From contig NC_066327.1 in NCBI RefSeq assembly GCF_022539315.1, positions 15,710,834 to 15,774,833 of the forward strand: a stretch of DNA of 64,000 bases, written 5' to 3'. The notes below the pieces were generated by a model, which did no database searches, was not told the DNA's origin, and worked only from the letters and a program-made list of their open reading frames with translations. This document shows positions 13,701 to 25,260 of the stretch, piece by piece (position 1 is the first letter of the stretch; the number at the start of each line of letters is the position of its first letter). The position numbers were made by a program, and so were the translations under genes. The DNA is from Serinus canaria. Taxonomy: Eukaryota > Chordata > Aves > Passeriformes > Fringillidae.

Positions 13701-13821
13701 CTCCCAGGAAATCCTGCCAGGGCTCCCCTTTTCCCCCAGCTCTGCTCTCAGGAAGCAGCCCTGAGGTGCCTTTGGGGACTGAATTCCCTTCCAGGGCAGC
13801 ATCAGCTTCCCTGGGCCACAG
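10733..13821. other. Intergenic, no gene recognised
   Basis: No exon is supported. The minus-strand ATG at 12653 opens a hydrophobic, signal-peptide-like stretch with a CAG|GTAAAG donor, but nothing confirms it. Confidence 0.5.
13409..13447. repeat. GA-rich simple repeat
   Basis: GCAGAGAGAGAGAGAGCC and GGGAGAGAGAGCAGAGGAG form a purine tract. Confidence 0.8.
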
Positions 13822-14010
13822 AGAATCCCAGGGTGGCTGAGGCTGGAGGGGCCCCCAGAGGGTCCCTGGTGCCACCTCCCTGCTCCAGCAGGGCCATCCC
13901 CAGCTCAGGGCACAGCAGAGTGTCCAGCCTGCTCTGGAGTGAGACCCCACAGCCCCTCTGGGCTCTGCTCAGGGCTGGCACTGCCCAGGGGGTTCTCACA
14001 CCCCCTCGGT
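13822..14010 (-). mobile_element. CR1 LINE 3' fragment, antisense
   Basis: On the + strand it starts near AGAATCCCAGGGTGGCTGAGG and runs through CACCTCCCTGCTCCAGCAGGGCCATCCCCAG and GTGTCCAGCCTGCTCTGGAGTGAGACCCCACA. This is the reverse complement of a CR1 end. Confidence 0.7.
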
Positions 14011-17000
14011 GTCCTGGGCAGGAGAAGGGGTGGCAGTGACATGCTGGCCACCCACAGCAGCACAGCCTGGTGGCACTGGGACAGCTTGGCTGGCAGCTGC
14101 CAGCTCCTGTGCTCCTTGGGCTGGAATCTCTGCACAGGCAGCTTTGGCCAAGCTCAGCACCAACAGCCACAGGCACTGGGGTGGCACCATCACCATCACC
14201 CCAAAACCCCAGGGCAGGAGGGCAGGAGGGGCTGGAGGCAGCCAGCTGCTGGAAAGCCAGGTTGGCATGGCTCTCAGGAGGGCTCCACAAGGCAGCCTGG
14301 CACAGGAATGGGAATGCTGGGTGTGACTGGGTCTGTGCAGCTCGGGGGGCAGCAGGGACAGACAGAGGCTGTCACCCCACACAAGGAGCAGGCTTAGCCC
14401 ACCCCCGAGTGACTGTGCTGACAGGGGGACAGGGATGGCAACAGAGGAAATGACAGAGTCATACCATGGCAGTCTGAGCAGTGCTGAGAGCTCCTGGGGC
14501 AGGCCTGGTGAGCAAACACCTGGCACCAGGAGCAGGCTGGGCTGGGGACTGTCCCACAGAGCACGGCGAGGATTGTGCAGTGGTGAGAGGTGCTGTGTTA
14601 ACAGCTACCAAACACAAACTCTTCCATCTGTCTGTAAGGGGCAGTTAAATGTGAGCAACAACAAAAGGCTGCTCTGTGCCATCCCACCTCGGTGCAGGCT
14701 GGAAAGGCAGTCTGTCCCCTGACACATTCCATACGTGGCCCTGGGAAGGAGTGCCAGCCACCAGGACAATAAATGCCAAATGTCACAGTGCTCCCGAGAT
14801 GGAGACACTTGCCCAATGGAAACTGGCCTGGAGCCAAGCTCATTTAGCATAAGCCATCAAACAGTCATGAATTAATTGTAATCTTTGACAGGTGCAGCAG
14901 GAATGGTTTTGGAGAGGCTGCTGTTTGCCCTGGGTGCATCTGGAGATCTGTGCCCACAGCGACAGCAGGGAAATGTTGTCACACACTGTGCAAAGCCACC
15001 AAACAAACAGAGGTTTCTAGGAAGTGACTTGCATGCTTGAATGGCCTTCTAGCAAGGCATTTGTGGTGCTTCTAAATATATATTTGTATACAATTACCAC
15101 TTCTAGAGCCCCCATCCTTTGCTGGGCTGCCACCATCAGTGGCATCCTGCTGGGGGAACTGAGCAAAGTGACATCAGGTGATGTAGGGAGCCAAGGATGA
15201 ACCCAGCCCTGGTGCCCAGATGGAGCTTTAACCACAGAACTCCTTCCTGCTAAATGTGTCAGCTGCAAAAGCAGCACTGAAACTCTCTGCTCTTTCAGGC
15301 AGGATTTATGGATGGCACACACAGGAACTGTAAACCCCAGTGGCAGCAAGATGCAGGAGGTTTAAGTTAATGTTATTGCTGTACATGTCCAAGCAAGTGT
15401 CTGCACATTGTATTTCTGCTCTTGCAGCCACTTACAGAGTTCTCTTACACCCAGCTCCTCCTGCAGAGGTGTTCAGTGATGCTTTTGCAGAACTTTGCCT
15501 GTGCACAGGCTGATGATCAACTTTTGCAGGCAGATCTGAGTTGGGTTGGTTCAGTGCTGGTTGGGAAACCCCTGAGGATATCAGCAGTGGCCACTCAGAG
15601 GATGTTCTCTGCAGTGAGCAGTGCTTGTGTGGCCACCCTGGGAAAACACAGACAGCTCCCTGGCTGCTGCAGGATGCTTTGGATATCTGGGGCCCAAAAT
15701 TTCCCCAGGAGCCTTTCCCCTGTGTGATAGTGCAGGTGTCCTACCCTGACCCAAACACATCCAGAGGTCACCTGTGCCCTCAGCAGGCTGCAGATGTCTA
15801 CCAGAGAAGCAGGACAAGGTCGTGTCACTGCTTCATCTCCAGAGACAGTCACACTGAGGGGCTCAGAGCAAGCCCAGGTCACTTATTCCTGCCACATTTG
15901 TGCCTTGAGTGCATCCATGGACTCTCCCCAGCCCGTGGCACAGCCTGTGCTGCTCACTGCCATCCCATGAAGGCTCAAGGTTTCCTTCCCTTGGCTCCAA
16001 CCTGTGAAAGGTGCTCTGACCTGGCACTCACAGAGGTCTGGAGGCTGATTTCAGTTCCTGCTCCTGCAGATCAGCAGTCACTGCCCCAAATCCCTGCAGG
16101 TGACACCTGCAGCCAGCCCCCAGAGGTCTGGCATGGCAGGTCCCTGCTGTCCCAAAGGACAGGGACATTCTCTGTGATGCTGGGCGGGGGGGGGGGTGGC
16201 TCCTCCAGTCCCACAAACCAAACCTGGGCTCTTCTGCCTGATCCAAACCTGCCTCCTACTCCCCAGATTCCTTAATTCAAAACCCATCTAGAGCAATGTG
16301 TCAGCACCCAACCAGTGGGAGTGAAATGCCAACTTTTGCAGCAGATTCGAGTTTATTTTTAAGTAGTGTAAAAAAAAAAAACAAAGCACCATCCAAACCA
16401 AAGCAATCTCCCCAAACACACACACATGAAGGAAATCAGCAGGTAGAGACAACAAACCCAACTCTGCTGGCTCCAGAGTCACCATCCCAGCCTGCCTCAG
16501 CCACCTATTTGTGAAATTCCTCGAGGAGAAGTGTGGAGGAGACGGCCTGGCAGCTGCTAGGGAGGTCAGGCACCCTTTTTGGGATCCCAGTAAACAGGAA
16601 AACAGGGAGAGGAGATGTGGGAAATGTTTTCCTTCACTGGGCAGGCAGGAAGGGCAGAGCTGGGAGGGCACTTGTGGCTATGCAGGTCTCCTGCTTTGCT
16701 CCAAGCTCAGCCCATCCCAGCCAAGCTCAACTCCCCCAGATCTCCCTGTGCTGGGGGCACTCAGCTCCACACCAGCTCACCCCCAGTGTTTTGGGGTCTC
16801 TCACAATTCCCTGCTGTGAGGTGACAACGTGTGGCCCCTCCTCAGGGAGCATTTAACCTGTACCTGCCCCAGGTGTACCCTGTGTGTGTGTGGATGCTTC
16901 CAGTTCACCTGTCAGGATAACCCAAGAGTATTTTAAACATTCTCACCACTTACAAAGCACAAAATTTCCTAACCACGAGCCCAAGACATTATTCCCTGTA

Positions 17001-17579
17001 TTATCCTCTAAATAGCAATCCATAAATGATGTCAGAGAGACAAAAGCTCTATCACATCACCCAGTCCACCCCTTTATATTTTCCCTCCTGGTGATCCCTG
17101 TTTTCTCCAGGATACTCAAGACCCACACAACTGCAAAACTGGTCACAAATGGAGCTGCTGGAAGGCCAGGGCTGTCCACAACTTCTGAGGTGTTCATCCA
17201 GGGCACGGGGCTGTTCCCTCAACTGCAGAACTGGGGTCTGTGCCCAGGTGAGCTCTAGGTGTACATTCATGGTGTAACACCATTGCAGGGACAGAATTCA
17301 GATGTGGAAGGATGGGAGGAGGTTTAAATGAGGAGAAGGACTGGCCCCTTGCATGGGCAGTGTGTGACAGCCAAGGTTTGTCCTGAAACTCTGGGCTGGA
17401 GATGCTGAGGAGCAGCAGCCAAGCCACAGCCCAGAGGCAAACACCTCCAGCAGGAAGAAAAGGAACAAATGCACCTGGAAGTGGCAGGATGGAGGCTGAA
17501 GAGCCACTGGCTGCCTCCTCATCCTCCTGATAGATGAGTAATGCCATGGCTGAATCTCACAATTAAAAGGCAAATATCC
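14011..17579. other. Intergenic, no gene recognised
   Basis: GC-rich DNA with long chance reading frames. Codon use and lack of recognisable domains argue against coding. Only homopolymer runs are noteworthy. Confidence 0.55.
16186..16196. repeat. G11 homopolymer
   Basis: A run of eleven G after GGGC. A poly(A) run of 12 follows about 170 bp later (16370-16381). Confidence 0.9.
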
Positions 17580-17990
17580 TGTATATATGTTAGGAGAAGT
17601 TTTATGGACTTATAGTTAGTGTTTTATAGATTTATAGTTATGTTTTATACATTTATAGTTATGTTTTATACATTTATAGTTATGTTTTACCCCTCCCTTG
17701 TATTGTTATCAGGGGGAGACCTGGGTTTAGGACATTTGGGAGGGTTGGCTTGTCACAATGGCAACAGCTGACCTCTAATCAAGATGTAAAGAAGTGATCT
17801 CCACCACTGGACAGAGAAGAAGGTGTTGGTGGACTGAACTTTGGGAGGGGTTAAAGGGTTAAAAGGCAAAACCTCCATTGTGTGGAGGAGCACATGGTGG
17901 GAAAGATTTCTCTAGTCAGTCTTCTGTTGTATTTTTGATAATGTTTTAATAAACCTTTTACATTTTTGGAAGTGAGTATCATTTCTCACC
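17580..17990 (+). mobile_element. Solo LTR-like element (endogenous retrovirus derived)
   Basis: This is an AT-rich insertion that begins near TGTATATATGTTAGGAG. It contains a 21-bp tandem array (17610-17693), then a block CCCTCCCTTGTATTGTTATCAGGGGGAGACC, and an AATAAA at about 17949 followed by TTTACATTTTTGGAAGTGAGTATC. The U3-like length and the late poly(A) signal suggest an LTR read on the + strand. No clear target-site duplication was found, so both ends are approximate. There is no coding region. Confidence 0.6.
17610..17693. repeat. 21-bp tandem repeat, 4 copies
   Basis: The unit TTTATAGTTATGTTTTATACA is repeated head to tail. Copies 2 and 3 are identical, copy 1 (17610-17630) and the last copy (17673-17693) are diverged. 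It lies inside the LTR-like element and may be part of its U3. Confidence 0.9.
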
Positions 17991-20639
17991 CTCCCTTGTG
18001 TGGAGAAACCCTCAGAGAGAGCTGGGAGTGGCCACGGGATCATTCCTAGAGGTGCAGAACCCCCTCATGAAGCTCCTGCCTTGTGCTGCTGAGCACACAG
18101 AGAGGCACCAAGGCCACCTCCCAGGCAGGCAAAGCCAGCTCTGCTCTGCATAAATCATGCACGGCCACATCACCTGCTGGGGAGCACAAAGGCAGCGTGC
18201 TGATGGTACCTGTGGGTGGAGGCTGCAGCACACACATGGCTGTGCCCCTCTGCCTGAATCTTATCTGTGTTTATCTCCTTCCCTACCTCTGCAAGAGGTG
18301 CTGGGACTCTCCATTCAATGGACACTGATGACTTCTGCTTTGCCACCCCAAAAAGGAACCATGGCACAAAAGGGCCCATGCAAGACCCCAGATGAGCAAG
18401 CCCCAGATGTCTCATTACACACAGGCTTTTCAGAGACTATTTCCCACTTGGAAAGCAACTTAGGGAGCTAAAATTATACCCCTATCTGCTGATATTTTGT
18501 GACATCTACGACCCAGGCACAGAGCTGCTGTGAGAAAACCAGAACTGGCATTTAAGGCACTCCTGAGGCATTTTTAAATGAAGTTCAAAGAGGGGCTCTG
18601 TGTAAGGGCACAGGACAGACCCCATACAGCGTGTCCCTGACACAAATGCCAGCTGATTGGTGTACTGGCAATACCAACAATGCAGAGTCCAGTTTGAAAG
18701 CTGTAAACCTATTTAAAAGCTGTGCTAAGTGGCAGCAAGGTCCAGTGTTGTCCCCTAAATATCATGCTCCATGTTTAAATATCATGGGGAAAAGTATCTC
18801 GGGTTCAACAGCTTCCCCTTGTAGCAGAATTGGCTTTAAAGCTTTTCCCTGGCATCATTCACACTCTGCTGACTCTGAGGTTCACAGTTTCCAGGCTGTG
18901 GGTAGTGCTTGTGCTGCACTAAAACAAATGCTCTGTAATGCACAAGGAGTTCTGCTCTCTCCTGGACGTGCATTCACCTGGAAAGTTCATTACAAAGGCA
19001 AGTGATGCAGCTGAGATAGCACTTCCAGATTCAAACCTGAGAGCTCAAAACAATCAGGAGAGTGAAAGGAGCTGTGTTTGGACAAATAACTCAATCTGTC
19101 CAATTCCCCAAAGTGCCTCACCCCACCTACCCTTAGCGTGCTGCAAGCCTGCATTGCTCCTGGAATTTCACAGCACACCCTGAGGGTCCTCGAGGGGGCC
19201 AGGACTGAAGGCCCAGCCCAAAACATCCCTGCTCACTCCCTGTTCACATGGAAGTCAGTCCCAGAAGCTGCACCAAACCATCCTCAGCCACCTCCCATCT
19301 AAACTGATCAATGTCTGCTTCACTTTCAGCCCCCACTGCTCATTCTCAGATTGCTGCAGTCTGGCTGTGCAGCTCCTCAGTTATTTTCTCCTCATGCACC
19401 TATTCAAAGCACAAGCCAGGAATTCAAAGGTCATCCTCTTCCAAACCTATAGGCAGAGCTATACATCTCTGGTGCTCAGTGTTGATCCTCATTACCCTGG
19501 CATATAAATCTCTGGGGAGTTACAGGGGAATTCAGGTGCTTGCTGTCCCCAGACATTTCCCAGAGCACCCAATAAAGGGCTGGCACATCTCTGACATCAA
19601 CAGATTTCCTGTGAACTTTGGAAGCAGCATGAAAAAATGAGCCTAAAGTTATCACCAAGAATCAGAATGGCAGAATGCATTTGATGTGCAGGTAGTTGAA
19701 AAGTTAAGGAAGCTGACTGACTCCAAGATGGGACTTTTTTCTTCCTTTTCTATGAAAATGACATTGATTGACTGGGCTTGGACTTGGCACAGAGCTGGCA
19801 CACAGAGCCCAAATGCCCCACGAGCTCTGTGGTTCACAGGCAATTTTAACATGCTTAAAAATAGAAAACAAGCTCAAGAGCTGTTTGATATAAGCCATGA
19901 CCCCTGAAAAATGAACTGCAGATTTCCCCAGAGCCTGTGTGTGCCTGGAGGTGGGCTCTCAGAAAATGGGCAACCATGAAGCTGGGGAGTTTAATCACCT
20001 TTGTGCTTTTGGGGGCTGGAGAAACTGAGATGAGCCAACAGACAGCAACTCCCTGAGGGCAAACTGTGCTCAGCACCAGGAGGGGTGAGGGAGGTCCAAA
20101 GGTGTGACCCCACAGTGGTGCTCAGCAGGATCCTGCCCTGCTGTACATGAAGTGAGGACCCTGATAACATCTCCTGGAAGTTCAGGACATTAACATAATG
20201 CTTGTTCAAGCTCTGGAAGTGGGGCACAAATCCTGCCAAGCTGCCTGTCTGCCTCCAAAGTCTGATTTGCCATCTTGTCTGTGCTTTATATCCTGCAAAG
20301 CACCAGCAAACATGAAGGAAGAAGGGTTTTTTCTTTTAGAAACTTTCAAGCACAGCTCTTTAAGGAATGAAACAGCTGTTGCAGGAGGCAGACAGCCTGT
20401 TCCTGGGGCAGGTACCCACAGCTGTGTGCACACACAGCCCTGGCTGACTCACCCCACTGAGCAGAAGCCCCAGAGCCCAGCCTGTCCTTTGGACACGCTG
20501 CCAGCCCAGCTCCCTCCTGCCATCCCAGCCCTCCAGCAGCACGGCCTGGATTCACCATCCTCACCCCCCAGCTCCCTCTGAGGTTTGGGCAGCAGGACAG
20601 ACTCGTTTGATGACCTGCCTTGGGGGCTGAGCAAATGAG
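17991..20639. other. Intergenic, nothing recognised
   Basis: No exon, repeat family or clear regulatory cluster seen by eye. Confidence 0.55.
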
Positions 20640-21150
20640 ATTCATTAGGATATGCAAAAAGCTGAGAGCAAAGCAGCCCTATCTCTCTGTCTGAGCTCTG
20701 CTGATCTGATAAGAGCGAGTTGCTCCAACATGTCTGCAGAGGAAGATCTGAAGCTTTCTTCTTCCCATGCATTCCCAGATAGTCATTGCAACTAATAGAC
20801 AAATAGGTCAGAATAAATAACAGCCCCCTCATTTCCCCCAGCACACCAGTCTGGATGGCTTAAGTCGAGTGTTAATAAGAAACAAGGCTGCTGTAACAAG
20901 ATGTCCTGATGCACTGCAAGGAATATGGAGCATAATGGCATCTTTCAGACATACTTTTCACTAAAAGCTTGTCATTACCCAGACAGAGGAGACAGCATCT
21001 GCATAGAGAAGCCGAGGAAAAGCAGCTTGAATGAAGTGATCCAAAAATGGAATCATCAAGTCGCTGCGTTGTTGTATAAAACAATACCAAAGTGGATTTT
21101 GCTGGAGTTCAGCATTTTCATAGAGGCACAAAAGGCAAAGTAAAATTACT
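20640..21150. promoter_or_regulatory. Candidate conserved non-coding element (enhancer-like)
   Basis: This is unique, repeat-free DNA with balanced composition and dense transcription-factor words: ATGCAAA at 20652 (octamer-like), a GATA site CTGATAAG at 20706-20713, GGAATAT (TEAD-like) near 20920 and homeobox TAATGG. The texture is that of a developmental enhancer, but conservation was not tested. Confidence 0.35.
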
Positions 21151-24100
21151 ACACGTGGAGGGAGGGATGTTAGAGGTACAAACCTGTTCTCTTATGGGGA
21201 TCAAACACAGCCCCGTGGTGTGACTGGGTGATGGAGCAGACCTGCGTCAGTGTGTGTTGATTATCCTGAGGTGGTTTTTAGATGGAAATTCTGCCTTGCC
21301 CCACAGAAACTCAGAGGCAAGGTCTGGGGGAAGAGGGACCCCAGAGAAGGCAGCAGGAAAAGCTCCTGCCTTTAGCTGGCAGTGCTTCACCTGGGCCCAG
21401 CGAGAGCAGAGCCACTGAAATATTGATTGTGGCTCCTTGGCTTTTTGACAACACATTTGGCCCCTTTGCTGAGGCATTCAGCAACGAGCAGAAGCTGCTA
21501 GCAAGCAGCTTTTACTGAGAGCTCTCCTAAACCAGGGCAGGGGGAAGAACCAGAGGTGGAAAATCTAAATTTAGCAGGCAGCAGCCGGGCTGCTTGCTCG
21601 GGCACGGCTCTGCTCCCACCCAGGGAAGGATTTTCAGTAGCAACCATCACCATGGTATCACAGAGCCGCTGCTGTGCAGCGATTTTGCCCATCCCCGTGG
21701 GTTTACTGGCACACTCGTGACATTTTAGGTGCAGGGATGGGGCAGGTGGGTGGGAGGGATGTTTCTTAAAGCACCAGCTCTGGGAATCAAGGGAAAGCAA
21801 CTGCAGCACTTCACATTTTCTCTATAAGAAGCACGCAGTCCTCCTGGTTGTAGAGCTCAGGAGACTCAGAGCATCCTTGTCTGAGGAGAGGGAGGAGGTT
21901 TGTGCACTGTCCCCCTGATTTTGAGGGGAAGAAGTGCTGAAGCACAGGATTTGAGCTCCTGGAATTGGCTGCCAGAGACAGTTTCACTTCCTGCCTCCGA
22001 CTGTCGCAATGTCCGGGTTGCCAACAGCGAGAGCAAACATTTCTAATGTAATTTCCATGTTGATTTTTCAGCTGTGCCTCTTTTAACACCCTCTCCCCCT
22101 GGGCCTGTTCTGTTCTCTGTGCCTTTCCTGCTGCCCATTCCCCGGCGATGACAAACCGCAAAGCGTTTCCCAAGAGCGAGAAATCCTCACAGGAATCATC
22201 TGTTGCAAGTCCTGTCTGACAAAACCGTGTCAGAGCTTTGGGGACTTTCTCTCTATTTTTAATCGAGTGCATCTTTTCCCTGGCATTTCCCCCTGCTGGC
22301 TCCTTCCATCCCTGCTAATACAGCAGATCTGGGATGGGAAGCAGTGCTCATGCCAGGATGGGGAAGAGCTGTTTCTCCTACCTGATTCCCTGCGAGGATT
22401 TTTATATAAAAGGTGCACACGTGGGGCTCCCTCTCTCCCTTTATTCCTCCCTCGCAATCAGCACTCTTGATTTAGTCCCTTTCTTATCGTGGCCTTGCAG
22501 TATCACATCTTGGCTTGGTGTTTAGTCTTCCAGAGGCTTGAAAGGGCAGCTTCTCCTTGAGTTTATCAGCTCAGATGGGGGACGCTGCTTGATGGTTTGC
22601 CAGGGAGCTTCTGTGCCATGCCTTTTATGTCTCGATTGAGTCAGGGCGTTCTGTTTAATTAAAGAGATGGGGATACAAAAGGCTCCTCTTGGATAAAATC
22701 TGGGGGGGAGAATGTGCTGCTGCCTCAGAGGGGAAGGGGGAATGGATTCCCAAAGCCAGCAGAGCCTGATGAGAGCTGAGGGCAGGGTAGCACGGGGTGG
22801 TTTAACAGAAGGGGAGGCAGCCGCTCTGCCAGCAGAAGCCCGTGAGCAGAGAGCCATGGAGCACAAAATTAACACACTGGCTCATCAGGAAATGTTAATG
22901 TGGGCAAGGTGGGGAATTGCTTCATATGGGCAAACAATCTGTGCAGGAGGGATAAGCGCCATCAAAACCTGGTACAAATCTGGGCACGTTTCTCCAAAAT
23001 CTGCCCTCTACCCTCAGCTTGAGGTTCAAGGCAGGAAACGCAAAGCCCTGATGAAGGTGTAAAATCCTCGTGGCACAAAAACAGCAAAATGTTTGGTTGA
23101 AATAGAACAAAACTGAGGAATCCAGAGGGGCTTCTCTATAACTGATTAAGGCACTGCTACACAGGTCCCAGGAGAGGAACTTTGCAGCTTGGAGTAAGTG
23201 GTTTGGACAAGCTGATTCTCTTCAGAACAGCCCTAAACACAAATATTAACTGCTAATGAACTCATGTCCTCTACAAATGCTAGCTCTGCTTTTGGCTGCC
23301 AACCTCTCCTGAAATTTAAATTGTTCTCCCTGACCTTCACTGCTCCCCTAATGGGGACCTGGGACCAGCTCCACCCAGCCACCAGCTCCCCTCTTTACCC
23401 ATCACACAGGGCCTATTTCCCCCTCTGGAATGATGGCAGGGGAGCCAAGATCCACATAACCTGATGCTGAACTTCGTCCCCTTCCATTTACAGTGTGCCT
23501 GGGAGGAGCAGAAGGTCCAGTGCTACGGATGCTTGACAGAGAGACTCCGATTTCAACATCCCAGATGAGCAACTGCTTTATAGCCTGCTCAAAGCCTGTC
23601 TGGATAGGGCCACAGGCAAGGTAATGCTCACAGAACTTTTCAGGAAGAAGGCCAGAAGAACATTAAAAAGTAATTGGAAGGCCTGGGGGATCGGGGAAGA
23701 GGAAGACAAGCTCAAAGAAACCAAGGAAAAAACCTGAGGCACGGCAGTGTGTGAGTGCACTTGTCTGAAATGCCCTAAAAAAGAGTCATGGTGAAGAAAG
23801 CGAGGAAACTGCCTCTGAAAGGATCCTTTGAAATGGTAGCAGTGGCTGGGAAGCAGTAAATGGGAGGCACTGGGAAAAGGAGGGAGTTCAGCTGGAGGAT
23901 GTGTCTCCAGATCCACCACAGCCTCGCCTCCCAAGTCAAAAACCACTTTAAGGAAAGGTGGAATGAATGTTACCAGTGCAAAAATAACCCTAAAAATATT
24001 AAGAGCACACCTTAGGTAGCACTTATTGTATGAAAGGAATGCTTCCTCTTCACCCAGAGAGACTGCAGAATGACACAGATGGTTCAAACATATCTATAGT

Positions 24101-24629
24101 ATTGGTAGTAATTTAGAAATCTCTCTGGAGGAAAACAAGGTTTTAGCCTTTTTTTTTTTTCTTTCTTTTAAATGGCAGCAAGCTGAATTTTAAGGTGGAG
24201 TGAGTTTATTTCTGTCGTGGCTGACGCAGAGAAAGCTCCATCACCCACAGATAACGGCAGATGGTGAGCCGTGCCCAAATCCATCAGGCACAGGCCTCAA
24301 GTGGAGGTTCAGAGCAGGACTGGGGATGGCATTTCTCAATCAAGGGGCAGCCAGGATACAAAACTCCACGTGCTCCAAGCACCTCTGTGAGTGGCAGAGA
24401 AGCCTTTGAGCAGCCCAGGGGACAGAAGATGACACGAGGTAAGAAAATGTGCGCTCAGTGACCGACTGAGGGCTGGTTTTATCCCAACCCCTGCAAACCC
24501 ACTGGTACATCATTAAGGTGGATGAACATGGCTCAACAGAGCTGATAATCCCGTGCCCACGGTGCTGCTGCAGAGGGTAAAACGTTTTCTGGAGGTGGTG
24601 GAGGGGACTCTGAGGCACCATATGGTCTC
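21151..24629. other. Intergenic, modestly CpG-bearing unique DNA
   Basis: Between about 21.54 and 22.50 kb isolated CpGs are more frequent than in the flanks. A possible 127-bp non-coding exon lies at 23494-23620 (see findings). Poly(T) near 24.15 kb. Confidence 0.5.
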
Positions 24630-25260
24630 CTGCAGCCCTCGCTCGGCGCCCGGGCTCGTGCTCTCATGTGACACCCCATTAGCGAGTCACACGGAGCAGA
24701 AAGCAATTTTATGGCCAGATCCTGCTCTTAGAAGCTATGATGACTAAACTAGCTAATCAAATCAGCATAAATTTGCAAACACCGTTTCAGCAGCTGCGGC
24801 CGTAAATATCAGCAGCAGAACGCGAGCGATGGCGAGCGCGCACGAGGAGTTGAGTAATGGGCTCCCAATGGGCGGCGGAGCCATCAGCCGCTGCCTGGCA
24901 ACTCGGGGAGGGGGCCAGGGGGCCACGCTGCCAAGCCTGGAACAACAGATGCAGCTATCACGACAAAGCAGCGAGAGCACACACGCCAGAAAAGGGGAAA
25001 AAAGCAAAAAAAAAACCACCAAAAAACCAAAATCATTTACGGAGACAAACGAGCGTGGTGCGTGCCCCCGTTCCCGCCCCACATGTGCGTGCTCCATGTG
25101 GAGGGATGTGTTTCAGCCTTCCCAAAGTGACTCATTTGGCATTTTCCAGGGACCTGCAAGAGGCTCCCTGCACACACGTTCCCGTTTTGTCAACAAGCCA
25201 TAAAAATAATCAGCCGAGGTGAAATTCGCTGCGAACACAGACACCGGGGCTAAATTTGTT
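24630..25260. promoter_or_regulatory. CpG-rich block, candidate enhancer or promoter island
   Basis: CpG is frequent, about twenty in 24780-25000 alone, whereas the DNA around it has almost none. It contains a perfect RFX X-box (24890-24902), a CCAAT box in CCCAATGGGCGG (24864-24875), and AT-rich homeobox-like words (CTAATCAAATCAGCATAAATTT) at 24753-24774. No splice-supported exon is evident. It may be a distal regulatory island or a lncRNA promoter. Confidence 0.4.
24890..24902 (+). promoter_or_regulatory. RFX X-box
   Basis: GCTGCCTGGCAAC fits GYTRCC-N-RGYAAC exactly, with both half sites. RFX factors bind such sites in enhancers and promoters, including those of ciliary genes. Confidence 0.5.

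Noticed and set aside
15541..16275. 244-codon plus-strand open frame
   Set aside because: GC-rich, Pro/Ser/Cys-heavy composition, crosses the G11 run, no recognisable family.
24906..24925. CTCF-like GGCCAGGGGGCCACG
   Set aside because: The core G run is present, but flanking bases do not match the consensus on either side.
24829..25203. 124-codon frame in the CpG-rich block
   Set aside because: Starts plausibly (MASAHEELSNG) but soon passes through an A-rich Lys/Thr run. No homologue recognised; more likely regulatory DNA.
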